Assembly (NCBI GenBank): GCA_016758905.1 | Contig: JAEPQZ010000006.1 | Span: forward strand, 248,001-312,000 | Source: Umbelopsis isabellina | Lineage: Eukaryota > Mucoromycota > Umbelopsidomycetes > Umbelopsidales > Umbelopsidaceae | DNA length: 64,000 nucleotides | Reading direction: 5' to 3' | In this document: positions 1 to 11,149 of the stretch, piece by piece | Layout of the letters: each line of letters opens with the position of its first letter | How positions within the stretch are numbered: position 1 is the first letter of the stretch | The notes under the pieces: generated by a model | The model's database searches: none | Told to the model about the DNA's origin: nothing | The model's input: only the letters and a program-made list of their open reading frames with translations | Made by a program: the position numbers and the translations under genes

Positions 1-265
1 TACTAATAGCCAAAAAACGATCTGTATTGCTTATAAAAGAATTTTCTCCGGCGCAAATTTAAATCCCGCCGTCACGTTTCAGTTGCCCAACTTGAAACCT
101 TCCAGAGAAATTGGGAAAGTGTGACAGAGCTTATACTTTGGCTTCAAAGTCATTCGTTTATGAGGTTCAGCTGAACAGAGCGTTGTGCAGCCACCTTCCT
201 TTTCCACTTTTTTTCGATAACCGGGCAAATGCTCAACTAAATAATTTTCTCGAACTAAAAAACAA

Positions 266-2498
266 ATGTTCAATAGCTCAGCCTCTCCCGCCACTAGGCT
301 GGTACTCAGTGACTCTGAGACGAGCTTATTGCTAGATTCATTAGAATGGAGATACGCTTTGACCCCAACGGGAGAACTGGCTCCAGAAGCTGCCATGGCC
401 GTTAGTATAAGACCAATCTGTCATTTGGTTAAGCGCACGGACAGATTTGTGACAGAGATCACAACCCAGTCAAATTGGACGAGAAATCTGGTGCAGAATA
501 ATGTGCTTTGGGGCAATACCGATTTTGATGATCTTCAAGTATTGGCACAGTGTAAAATGTTGTTTCCTCACATGATGAAAGAATTGCCGTTACCACAAAG
601 TGGCACATCTGTCCGAAAAATACTACATCTAGTTCAGTGTGAAACGATGGGTCACTTTTCACTTGTAAACGTGATGCGAGCCGTCAAATCGTTAGAGCAA
701 AAGTTACATGAAGCTGTTCTGTCTTGGCCCGAGAATAAGTCATCGTGCTACGAGGCACTTGATAAAGTATTTGGCACCTATGGATTTCTGATGCCGACAA
801 AAATTACATTAGGTACAGGAACCGTTTCCGTTTTAATAATATGACGTGCATCAACAATAACATTCAATTCCTTTCCACCTTTATTAATGCGAACTTCAGG
901 AAAGAAAAAGATTGTGCGACAAGAGTATATAGAAGATTCTACTAGATCCAAAGCTGCTTTCATGGTAGCAAAAGCTCAGGCAAATAAATCGTTGGCAAGG
1001 ATAAACTCCATGGATGAGCTGAAAGGTACACATGGTAAGCAAAATACAGGTGCATGGATTGGTATTTCACTCGCACATACTTAACAATTTTATCCCAGTG
1101 TTTAAACCCAAAGCCGATATTATCAAGCGACCATACGATATACTGTTATACACCTCACAAGAGGGGCCAGGAACACAATTTGAATCATGGGAGGTAAGTA
1201 CATCATACCATGGACCCTTTCAGCGATTCTGGGACCTGATCAAATTTACATAGATAATTAAACGCACTGAATTGCAACCAATTTATGAAGTACTACCAAC
1301 TGAACTGGGTCGCAAAATTCAAGCCGTGCTGTATGAAAGAGCCAATCCCATACGAGTTGGTGATACCATACGACTGCAAAATCTTGCAAACCAAAAATAT
1401 CTCGCGTGGAGATTGAATGAACATAATATCGAACCGGGGCTTTGCCTACCAACAGCAGACTCCAGCTTATTACGTCTAGCACAATGGAGACTGCGACGCT
1501 CGGATAATGTGAAAGCGGTCAATGCCCAGGTGAAATATGGTCATGCAATATTCATCGAAGCCGTACTTGGCCCGGTTGATAGCGATTTGTGTGTTCTGCT
1601 TTCACTAAAAGACGACAAATCCAATGACCGACAAGAACTTTTATTGCTACAGAATAAGGATTGGAACGAGGACTCGTCCTTCCTTGTTGAATATATCCTC
1701 ACAAGCGCAGAACCAGAAACTGTGGATATGCAAATATCAAAGATTAAGCCACTTAACCATGGCGACATCATATTCTTATCCCAGAAGAAAATGGCAAGGT
1801 ATCTATCTTCCAAAAAAGTAGATGATGAGATCAAAGGTCCCGCACAACTGAGGCGGAGGTCCAGTAGTTTTGGAAGTGCGAGTGCTGTGATAAGCCGCAT
1901 ACGGCGTATGTCGCTAACGCGAAGTACAATTGCCATGGCGGCCAGTCAAAGCGGTATGGAATGGGATAAAATACAATTTGTCGAATGCGGAAGTGACGCT
2001 ACTAGCGATGAAGAGAAATGGATAGTCCTTAGTGACAAGGCCAATCACTTTGCTAGATCGACGGTCGGGGACTCTTCGGCAGCCGCTGATCTCAGAGGTT
2101 TAAACTCAGTATCGACCCAACCGTCTAGGCTATCTACCACACCTCGATTCATAACAACTGGGACCACGCCAATATATCGAACAAGCACTGGAACCGACTG
2201 TAGTTACCAAGACAAGTCCGAGCAGCTATTAGACATGTCTGATCAGCTGACTACCACTACCGATGCCTCGTCGTTCAGTGTATCCGGCATCACCACCGTA
2301 TCACTAAAGTCTTTTAGGTCGGCTTCAATACCATCTCCATCCATGTCCATGCTCAGTCTTGACACTAGGAACGATTATAATGCGCCTATTTTTGATTTAA
2401 TTAAAAAGAAGAAATCTCTAAGCCATCGAGCCAAGGAACTCTTGAACAAAGCATCTCTCATGTCACTTCGCGATATTGGAATGAGATTCAACAAGTAG
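266..2498 (+). CDS. MACPF-like / beta-trefoil (MIR-like) domain protein
   Basis: Four exons (266-812, 900-1034, 1099-1193, 1254-2498) joined by GT-AG introns in consistent phase give 673 residues. The N-terminal part (about residues 25-260) has the look of the fungal MACPF-like domain family: a conserved start around 'LEWRYAL', then 'KVFGTYGFLMPTKITLG', which matches the block in which a Tyr/Gly-rich strand precedes the core sheet. Residues about 275-330 carry a beta-trefoil-like segment ('GDTIRLQN', 'KYLAW') resembling MIR/ricin-type repeats. The C-terminal third is Ser/Thr-rich and low complexity. There is no signal peptide, so an intracellular role is likelier than secretion. In animals MACPF proteins make membrane pores; the fungal family is uncharacterised and I do not infer pore activity. 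The first ATG in frame was chosen; an upstream non-coding exon is possible. The family assignment is tentative. Confidence 0.55.
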
Positions 2499-2899
2499 TC
2501 TGGCTTATGATCTACAACAATGGAGTAATTTATTGGGAGCAAAGCCCCGCATGTTTAAACGTCTAGAACTGCCCTGAGAATACTTCTCTGGGAGTAAAAA
2601 ATCAGCTTATAGGAACATACCTTTGTGTGCGCCCCTGTTTTATAATTTACTTGATAGTTTCAATTTTCGCCGCCACCTTAATATATCAATTTGCAAATGT
2701 TGCTAAGAATAATTTATATCGCACAAGATTGATCAATTGTAAGGTGTATGAAATTTTTTTATATTGGTTTTGATGAGATTTTATCAATGAGGAATCCAAT
2801 TCACAAGCCAGGTGATAGAAGGGAGATAAAGAAAATGATTGCAGTGGTTAACAAAAGAAAAAAATGTGCGAATGAGTGTGTGGTGCGGAAGGGGGAGGT
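2499..2899. other. Convergent intergenic region
   Basis: About 400 bp between the stop codons of two convergent genes. It is AT-rich and holds the 3' ends of both. I see no open frame with coding character, RNA gene or repeat. Confidence 0.5.
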
Positions 2900-3885
2900 C
2901 TATGCATATACGCGTTTTGCAGGTTTGACCTTTGAATGGCCGCTGCTGCCTTTCAGCCAGCTGAAAAATGATTTGCTGGACTCAGAGCCGGCTGAAGTCA
3001 CAGACTGGTTATCAGTTTCACCACCGAGGGTGAAGTCCTGGTACATGTCCAAGATATCATCGATATCGTCTAAAAGGTACAAGAAATTTAGTTAGTATGT
3101 TATAAAGTATGAAGAATAGGGTAACAAAAATTGAGTTTACCATTGTCATCGGGGACCGCATCTGGAAGGACTGGGCCCGCTGTGATGCATTCAGCAAGGG
3201 GAGATCTTCGGTGTGGCTTTTGACCAGCTTTTACCGTACAAGTTGGAGTATCATGAGCTGGTGCAATTGGCCGACGAGGGCCAGGTCCTTGATTCATGGG
3301 CGGTTGTACCTTTCGATTCGATCTCTCCTGAATGAAAGCCAGAGGTTTATCATCATCGTCGTTGGCCTCGGACATAAGTCGAGATTTGGCAAATACAGAG
3401 GCTGGTGAAGGAATAACCTTTGGCTTGTGACGAGGTCGTCGGTACTCCTGGTACTGAGGAACCTCACTTTGCAACACAGTTGCTTTAATATGTTTGTCAA
3501 TGGTTTTGGCACGTTGCACTTTCGCAACTGGTGGATAAGAAGGGGGAGTTTTCCAAGAGTTTGCCAAATGTTCTTGTTGTTGCATACTAAATTGTTGTTG
3601 TGCATAAGCAATACTTGTGTTGATATACATTTGCATTTGAGCTTGCTGCTGCAAGAATTGCTGTTGTTGTTGATGTGTTTGTTGAGCAATCATCATATGT
3701 TCTAACGACAGTTGCTTTTCCTTCATGGTAGGAGGTTCCGGTTTCCAGTTAGTAGGCGTTGCCAATGAAGCAGTGGAGCCGGAAGATACAGTTGAGCAAG
3801 AAGGTGACCGACGTGGACGGCCGGTCGATGATGAGTCTGAGACTTGGCGATACAGGGTCTGTTCAACAGGTTGCATAGTAGCCAT
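2900..3885 (-). CDS. Hypothetical Gln-rich, proline-rich protein
   Basis: Two exons (3141-3885 and 2900-3069 on the minus strand) joined by a 71-bp GT-AG intron give 304 residues. The start ATG lies in a strong context (CACCATGG). No catalytic domain is recognised. Residues 65-100 are Gln/Met-rich with runs of Q, the middle is rich in Pro, Arg and Lys, and the C-terminus, after the acidic stretch DDNDDIDDILDMY, carries Ser-rich sequence ending in a short basic tail. The composition suggests a largely disordered regulatory or RNA-associated protein. I do not recognise an orthologue, so no function is given. The gene is divergent from CBC1. Confidence 0.7.
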
Positions 3886-4606
3886 GGTGATGATGAAATA
3901 TCAAAACAACGAAATATACAAATGAATGGAAAAAAAAGGATGAGGAATGAATGTAAGGAAACAGCCAGCTGAACCTCAATCCAACAGTTGTTGCAAAAGG
4001 TATATAACAATAAATGAAAAAGAGAAAGCCGCTTGCTTCTAGACTTCTCCAATAAAGTAGAAAATATTTTTCAAGGGGCGAGAAAACGGCCTCCGACCCA
4101 TACGAGAGTGATAAATGCTTGGCGGGCAAAGGGCTCGAGACCTGGTGTAACGTACTTGCAAGCCATGCAATAAACCTTTTTGATTTTCAGGTGGGTGCCC
4201 TTGCAACCACTCTCAACACTTAGCTTCTCATGAATGCCTAATTTGTCTTCAGCATCTCTAATTATTTCATTGACAGAATGGAAAATCTTCATAAATAATG
4301 TCTGATTGTTATTAATGAATGGCTATTGTGCATAACAATATATGATCCGCAAAGAGGCTTTGCAATGCAATTAATGCTCTCTTCTTGCTGTGACACGTTG
4401 AGGAGGTGTGTATATTTATACTGCAGACAGCGAGATATTTTTGGCGAGATCAAAATGAGACGTTAAGCTGTAAGGGAATACTAGCTGCTGGAAATTTGCA
4501 ATGTCGTCAAAAATTTGTGTGTGGTGCAAAAATCATCACCGCGTATTTTTTGACTGTCGCAGTGGCAGTCACACGTAGAAGTCGATCTCGTTTGACCCTT
4601 TTGACC
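3886..4606. promoter_or_regulatory. Divergent promoter region of the Gln-rich protein and CBC1
   Basis: About 720 bp separate the two opposed start codons. The part next to the minus-strand gene is pyrimidine-rich on the coding strand. A 73-codon minus-strand frame lies inside it (listed separately). No TATA box at a convincing distance from either ATG was found. Confidence 0.4.
4071..4292 (-). CDS. Possible small protein or 5' leader ORF, 73 codons
   Basis: An uninterrupted minus-strand frame starting with ATG (MKIFHSVNEI...) lies upstream of the Gln-rich protein gene. It has ordinary composition and one C-x2-C pair (CMAC). A strong splice donor-like GTACGT follows that pair, so this could instead be an upstream exon or leader ORF of the neighbouring gene. 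Length alone does not prove coding. Confidence 0.2.
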   Translation of the reverse strand: MKIFHSVNEIIRDAEDKLGIHEKLSVESGCKGTHLKIKKVYCMACKYVTPGLEPFARQAFITLVWVGGRFLAP

Positions 4607-7600
4607 ATGAGTTACCGAAGAGACCACGAAAGTGAGTATTGGCATTTACTTCTAATAGCACAGTCAGTTGATTAACAAATTGTTTAAGGCAGAAGAGACG
4701 GCGGTGGCCGCTGGCAAAGTAAGAGCGCGTCTAAAGAAAGCTTAACATTATTCCAGATTTTGACGTGAATCCAACGTAGACGACAGATCGAGAAGTCATC
4801 GCTCAGGTCCATATGACCGACCTAGACAGAATTATAGACAGAACGACGAGCCTGAAGATATTGAAATGCGTCTCAAAAGCTTGATTATCAAGATTGGCGA
4901 CAAAGTAAGTTAATTGCTACTTCAAACCCATGATTCAAAACGTTAACCCTTTCTGTCAATTGTAGGCTTCCTCAGATCTCAAAGTAAATTTGACCAAAAT
5001 GGCAGGAATTTTGAGCACTGACTACCAGAAGTTTCCAGACACGGTTTCATCGACGTTCAAAGCATGGTAGATCTGTTGCTTATTGATAAAACATCCGAAT
5101 TCATGAAATTAAACCTCTTTGTCATTCTTACCACAGTATAACGGAGCTGCCAATGAAAACAACAGTGTATGCAACTCTACTTGGTCTGCTGAATGTCAAA
5201 AACTATGACGTTGCTTCTAAACTTTTCGAGGATGTCATTTCTTCGACTCGCGAAGCGCTAGCAAAGTCACAATGGAGAACTGTCAAATATTTGGTCCGTT
5301 ATTGTGGTGAACTTGTTAATGCAAACGTGATCTTGCCTGCTGCATATCTAGATTTACTTAATGATCTACTTGTGCCATTGGATGAGCCAAGTATTTCCAT
5401 CGTATGTTCCACTTGGTTTATCGAATTTATCACGGTTTACACTTACACAAATCTTTTACTAGCGATATGCTGATTGTATGACTTATATAGTTCTTTCAGC
5501 TCTCCCATGGGTAAGTCGTCGTCTATCACTCTCGTCAGCAGTGCGACGATCTAACATTGTATACTCGCAAACAGTGCGGTAAAGGATTAAATGAGCGTAA
5601 ATCTGGTGAGCTGCAAAGATTAATAGCTCGTGTTGAGAAATACTTGCACAAAAGGGGCCCGATCAAACCGCTAGATCTCACTCATGCTTATCGTGGAGAA
5701 ACCCTTCCATATGAGATCTCAGATGTGAGTACTGCTTAGCTACTACAGTGCCATGCATTCCGAGATAACTTATCAACATTCAATTATATAGCCTTTGTTT
5801 CACTTGTGGAATCTAATTCAGAAATTACAAGCCGACAATTGGGAGGTTCGTAAATGGTTTATGACAAGCTGAATTCGATGTCTGCAGCATCTAATGTATG
5901 ACTATAGGTCCCAATGCTACTGAAACCATACGAATTATTTGACGAAGAATTAAATCAAGCTCTTCAGGTTTGTATTAATGCACATTTGCAAATAGCTCAA
6001 ATGTACACATTAGCTAACGTTGAAACTACAGCATGAGCTGCCAACATTTGAGCTTCCTCAAACGTTGACTGATGCGACGTACATCGCACCAGAACAGCAA
6101 TTTAGAATATTTTATACTGAGGATGTAAGATATTTGTTTATAACCTTTGCGAACTATTGCTTGTCATTTTGCTAAATTCATAACATTAGCCAAACCCGGA
6201 AAAGTTCCCCGACTCGAATTCGCTAGCTTATTTCATTTTGCAGGAAACAATGGTTGATATAATCAATCTTTTTGAATCGAATCGGAAAGAGTGTTCCAAA
6301 TATCTGCTTGGCCTTCATAACAATTTTCAGCCAGGCACTTTTGCTTCGCAGTCGCCCTCAGCACAAGAGCAAAAGGCTGATGATCAGAACAATGACATGG
6401 ATGAAGATCCTAGCGGCTGGAAACTTTCAGAATTAGTGATCGAGGTGTGTAAATCATCTGCTTGGCTACGAAAGTAGTTGGCCGTGTTTTTTGCTAACTC
6501 CTTTTAACATTTTCTTTTTAGCATGTGTTTGGTCAATTGCTTCGCTTACCATCCCCGCCCGTTAAGCACGTCTATTATGCGGCGCTTATACTCGAACTTT
6601 GCAAAGTGGAGACCTCTAGCTTGAATCAATCACTCAAGAAAGCCACTCATATACTTTTTGAGCGACTAACTGAAATGGATACCGGACTGGTCGCTCGATT
6701 GTGGACTTGGTTCTCACATCATTTGAGCAATATTGGATTCGACTGGAGCTGGGACGCATGGTATTGTACCCTTTAGTTCATGCCATGCCCAACTTACTGA
6801 ATTATTAATTATAATTTTTGATAGGGAGAATGCTTTGTCGTTGGACTCTCTTCATCCACAGATGTGTTTTATGCGAGAGACGCTTGAGAAGGAAGTTAGA
6901 CTTAGTTACTATGATCGAGTGAAAACAACCATTCCAGAAAAGTTCCATGTGATAATGGCATCCGAGCCGCCGGCTCCATCGCAAGAACTCTTGAATGCGG
7001 AACATCCTCATAGCGCTATTGCCAAGCAAATTTTGGGCATGCTTCGACAAAAAAAGGATGCGGATGAATTGAATGGTGTATTGGCGGAACTCAAGCAACG
7101 TGAACTCGAAAGTGGCCAAACTCAAGAGCAAGCTGATGACACTGCACGTGAAGTTTTTACCCAATGCGTTCTCTTGCTTGGAGCTAAGAGCTTTTCTCAC
7201 GTCTTGAACGTCATCGAAAGGTAATGAAAAGGAAATTATCAGCTTGAAGTAGGTAGCGATACTGATAATATGCATTCCAGATGTCTCGAGGTACTGAGAA
7301 GTCTTAACCAGAACCCAGCTGAGCGTTTGCATACAGTTCGCATCATAGCTCGCTTCTGGAAGAGTAACACACAGTTGCTGGGAGTCTTGCTTGACAAATT
7401 CATGAATTATCGCATAATTGATCCTACATCAATCATCTCTTGGATCTTCGAAAACGAGCAATCGGAGCAAGTTGGAAGGTACTGGTTTAAAGAATTTGCA
7501 ATGAAACGATGGGAAACGGAATATTGATATGGTTGACTTTCCAGGTCATACCTTTGGGAAATTTTGCATGTTACCTTGAATAAGGTGATAAATCGTGCTC

Positions 7601-8190
7601 AGCATGTTCAGACGAAGTTGAACGGATTCAAAGACACACACAGCAAAAATGAAGTTGCCAGACGCGATAGCATCTCAGAATCTGGTAAGTCAATTGGCTT
7701 TGGAATCATTTGCCTTTAACCACTAATTGAATGCTAATCGTCAACTTAAAATAGTTGAAGCGGAACGCCAGCAGGAATTGACAGCCATTCAGTCCGTGGA
7801 ATCTTCGCTGGAAACTGTAACTCGTGAGCAGAAGGAGGTATTTATGGTCGTTTTGCAAAAGTTTGTACAATCGCTTCAAGATATGTACAGCAACTTCCAA
7901 GCCAGGGGTCTTGACCCAAATACAAGCTGGACCTATCGATGGGTTAATGGATGGTACAAAGACGTGATGCGAACAGTAAGTTGATATCTTTTTGGCATCT
8001 TATGGTGAAGAGAGAACTAGCTTGAAATTATGCTCATTTACTAACATGTTTTGGTGTATTATAGTATCACAAAGAAATATCAACTTTCTCAGTCACTCTC
8101 GAAAGCTTAGTTTTCTTGGATAGTCTTGATAAAAGAATCCTCGAACCTTTCGTGGAACTCAAGAACCTTCACCAAGACCAAAAGTTGTAA
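4607..8190 (+). CDS. CBC1: Nuclear cap-binding protein subunit 1 (CBP80)
   Basis: Large subunit of the nuclear cap-binding complex, which with the small RRM subunit binds the m7G cap of nascent mRNA and supports splicing, export and decay. Seventeen exons were traced (first 4607-4631, 4689-4718, 4780-4904, last 8065-8190) and sum to 841 residues, the family's normal size. After an Arg-rich N-terminus comes the first MIF4G repeat ('IKIGDKASSDL', 'ITELPMKTTVYATLLGLLN'), then the diagnostic 'YIVLSALPW' block, a second helical repeat ('ALILELCKVE', 'WFSHHLSNIGFDWSWDAW') and the C-terminal repeat ending around 'VNGWYKDVMRTYHKEI'. Introns are 44-110 bp with GT-AG ends. The first two coding exons are only 25 and 30 nt. 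Assignment is firm by order and spacing of conserved blocks. Confidence 0.95.
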
Positions 8191-9369
8191 AATCTCTGAA
8201 TAGCAATCGAAAGCTTTTAGCAGATGATACATAATAGTTTTTGCTTGTGATTTGCGATCACAGAGATGACCAATTAATAAAAGTCTATAAATTGCATTAG
8301 ATATCACGCTCTTCATTTCATTTGCTCTCATATGCTAGCTTTCGATTCAGTATTCGATTCTAACGAGAAGGAAATGGGAAGAGCGCGCAGTAAGGAGTAC
8401 CGATAGAATGGAAACAACATGACTAGGAGTGCTTTTTAAGGCAGCATGGTGAAGTCATATGCACTGTTAAGGGTCACCTTTCTTAATAGGAGAAAATACA
8501 ATTGTTTATGATATTTTACAGCCTTCCTATTATGCAAGCCCGGGATTTACTCAGGGTCCTCATATAGAGTAATCCAATTACCCATCGCATCTATATTGAA
8601 TATTGCCATTTACAGCACCGAGTGGCAGCTTGCATATATAAATTGGGAAACTACGTTTGAGGCCGCCATACCCACGTCACTGTAGATATCTCTAGTCAAA
8701 GGCTATGATAGCACTACGAGGAGCCTCAGCGTTCACAAATACAGGCAACATATGTTAGGTGGCATGATAGTATTGAAGAACTAGATGTTTGACACCGAAA
8801 TCTGCATCAACAAATCTAACTTTTTATAAGCAAAAGAAGAGCTTTTACTGCTACCATGTGCTACATTCTCAACTGTTTTCTCATCATTACAAGCACAAGA
8901 TCCTTGCATATGGCCCAACAGGGAGGTGTGAATAGCGAAATGCATGTTACATTTTCCCGCAAACGGTATTACAATTAACGTAAGCTTCAATTTTCTCTCC
9001 GCAGGAAGTATTCAACTTGTTGATATAAACCAAGAAGCCGGTTTTTAGCAAAAAAAATTATCAATAGGTGCTGTCATTCCACACAATAGAAGCCACTTTG
9101 AATGTCAAATAAATTGTGGATGGTGTAAAAGGTGTTGGGAGAGGCAATCTAATATAACGTGGTTCAGGAAGCATGTTGTGTAATGTACCACAAATTGCAG
9201 GATATCGCATACCCGCGCACTCTGATATCGAATATTTCCAGGCATGTTTATAGTTTCCCGCTTCACATAATATATTGTATTACCTATATATTTATTATGT
9301 TCATTTTTTATTTTATTTGCCTGATGCTTATAAAAGCTCTTGCCATTCAATGAAGTTTGCTCTCAAACA
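8191..9369. other. Gene-poor intergenic stretch with TATA box near its right end
   Basis: About 1.2 kb of AT-rich sequence with several short frames on both strands, none with conserved motifs or credible splice structure. Its right end serves as promoter for the glucanase gene. Confidence 0.5.
9329..9336 (+). promoter_or_regulatory. TATA box of the alpha-1,3-glucanase gene
   Basis: TATAAAAG lies 33 bp before the start codon of the glucanase gene. The spacing implies a very short 5' leader. Similar TATA elements precede the phosphoesterase, DUF7721-type and P450 genes. Confidence 0.55.
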
Positions 9370-10842
9370 ATGAAACTTTTCTTTATTGCCCAAATCACGG
9401 CATTTTTGCTGGCCATCGGGCTGGATTTTACCATTGCTGCACCGGCGTCCACTCACAAGGCATCATCAAAGGTGTCAAAAGATGCCAGTGATTCACCAAA
9501 AATGGTCTTTGCCCATTTCATGGTAGGCATTGTTGCTTCATACCAGGCTGCTGATTGGGCAAACGACATTTCATTGGCTTCTGCCAGTGGTATTGATGGA
9601 TTTGCCTTGAATATTGGTGCTGATTCTTATACTGAAACACAACTTACATTGGCTTACAACGCTGCAGGTTTGTAAATTCTTCGTAATGATAGTTGGTTCA
9701 AAAGTGATTCTTATTGATTCGTGTATGCAGCCTCAAAGAACTTTAAATTATTTATTTCATTTGACATGACTAGTATCACTGATCCAACCCGAATCTCCAA
9801 CATCATCAAGACATATACTAGCCAAAGTGCTCAGTTCAAGGTAGATGGCAAGCCTTTCGTATCCACGTTTGTGGGCTACGGAACAGTTGACTGGAGTTCA
9901 ATTGAATCCAGCAGTGGAGTGCAACTTTATTTGGTCCCAAATTGGCAGGCTAACCAGATTCAAGGAGACTCAACTATCTCGGGAGCTTTCAGTTGGATTG
10001 CCTGGCCCAGTACTAACAACCAGCCAATTGACTCCAATATGACCACTGCCTCGGACGAAGCATACATCTCTGCTCTAGCTGGAAAAGCGTATATGGCTCC
10101 GTAAGTGAATTGAATATAAATATCTGTAAACCTATCACACTCATTTCTAACACCTTTTTCTTCATTGTAATTTTTCAGAGTTTCTCCTTGGTTCTTTACT
10201 CACTATGGAGTCAACTCATGGAACAAGAATTGGATCTTCTATAGCGATTATCTTTGGTTTCAGAGATGGGAACAAATTCTTCAGTTGAAGCCTGATTTCG
10301 TTGAAATCATAACATGGAATGACTTTTCAGAGTCCCATTATATCGGTCCCCTTCATCCTGATAACCCCAGTGTGTATGCTGGAGACCCTAATACCGGTGC
10401 AGTCGAATGGGTGACAGGTATGCCACACGACGGCTGGCGTGACGTGGCGAAAGCATATATTACAGCATATAAGAATGGTGCCAGTAGTCCAACTGTCACC
10501 AAGGATGAGATAGTGTATTATTATCGCACAATCCCCAAAGGCACTACGTGTTCAGATTCAGTTCCACAGCCCACAGGTTATCAATACGATGAGGATAATG
10601 TCTATGCCATTACAATGCTCACCTCCCCAGGAACTTTGACCATCACCTCTGGAAGCAAAGCAGCAGTCAAATATTCTGTACCGGCCGGTATATCGCTATG
10701 GTCAGCACCAATGGGTGTTGGTACTCAAACATTTGCACTGCAAAGAAATGGTGCTACCGTGCTGTCTGGATCTGGTTCAAAGCAAATCAGTAACACTTGC
10801 ACCGTTTACAACTTCAATGCTTTTGTAGGAACCGTAATGTAA
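9370..10842 (+). CDS. Secreted alpha-1,3-glucanase (mutanase), GH71 family
   Basis: Three exons (9370-9667, 9731-10100, 10179-10842) give 443 residues. A hydrophobic signal peptide covers about residues 1-24. The mature protein starts after a Ser/Lys-rich linker with the GH71 hallmark 'VFAHFMVGIV', followed by 'DISLASASGIDGFALN', 'FKLFISFDM', a 'PVSPWFFTHYG' block and 'ITWNDFSESHYIGP', which carries acidic residues of the predicted active site. A beta-rich C-terminal domain follows, as is usual. GH71 enzymes cleave alpha-1,3-glucan, a fungal wall polymer, so a role in wall remodelling or attack on other fungi is inferred. The gene stands alone between long non-coding stretches. Confidence 0.92.
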
Positions 10843-11149
10843 CAATGCCCTACGTATTGTATAATAACACAGCATTCAAAGTTAATAAAGTGATGCAACT
10901 TGGGATGTTACTATGGCGAAGAACAACAAGCTCAAAAGAAAGTGGTAATTAGCATATATTAAAAATTGTAGCCAAAAAGTACACATGTTAGCTGCAGTGT
11001 ATACAGCGGGTATTTCTAAACCTGGCGGCTAGTTGCTAGTATATATATGCAGATGGAAATGATAATGAATCTAATTTGTTCTCCTTCAAGTTTATCAATG
11101 TGAATAGACTGTCATTATAAGAATGAACAAATGAAAGGATTGACGATGT
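10843..11149. other. Convergent intergenic region
   Basis: About 300 bp between the 3' ends of the glucanase gene and the orphan membrane protein gene. AT-rich; nothing further seen. Confidence 0.5.

Noticed and set aside
8781-8990. A 69-codon minus-strand frame with a hydrophobic start, resembling a small secreted Cys-bearing protein
   Set aside because: Isolated in an AT-rich spacer, with uneven Cys and no splice or promoter support; likely chance.
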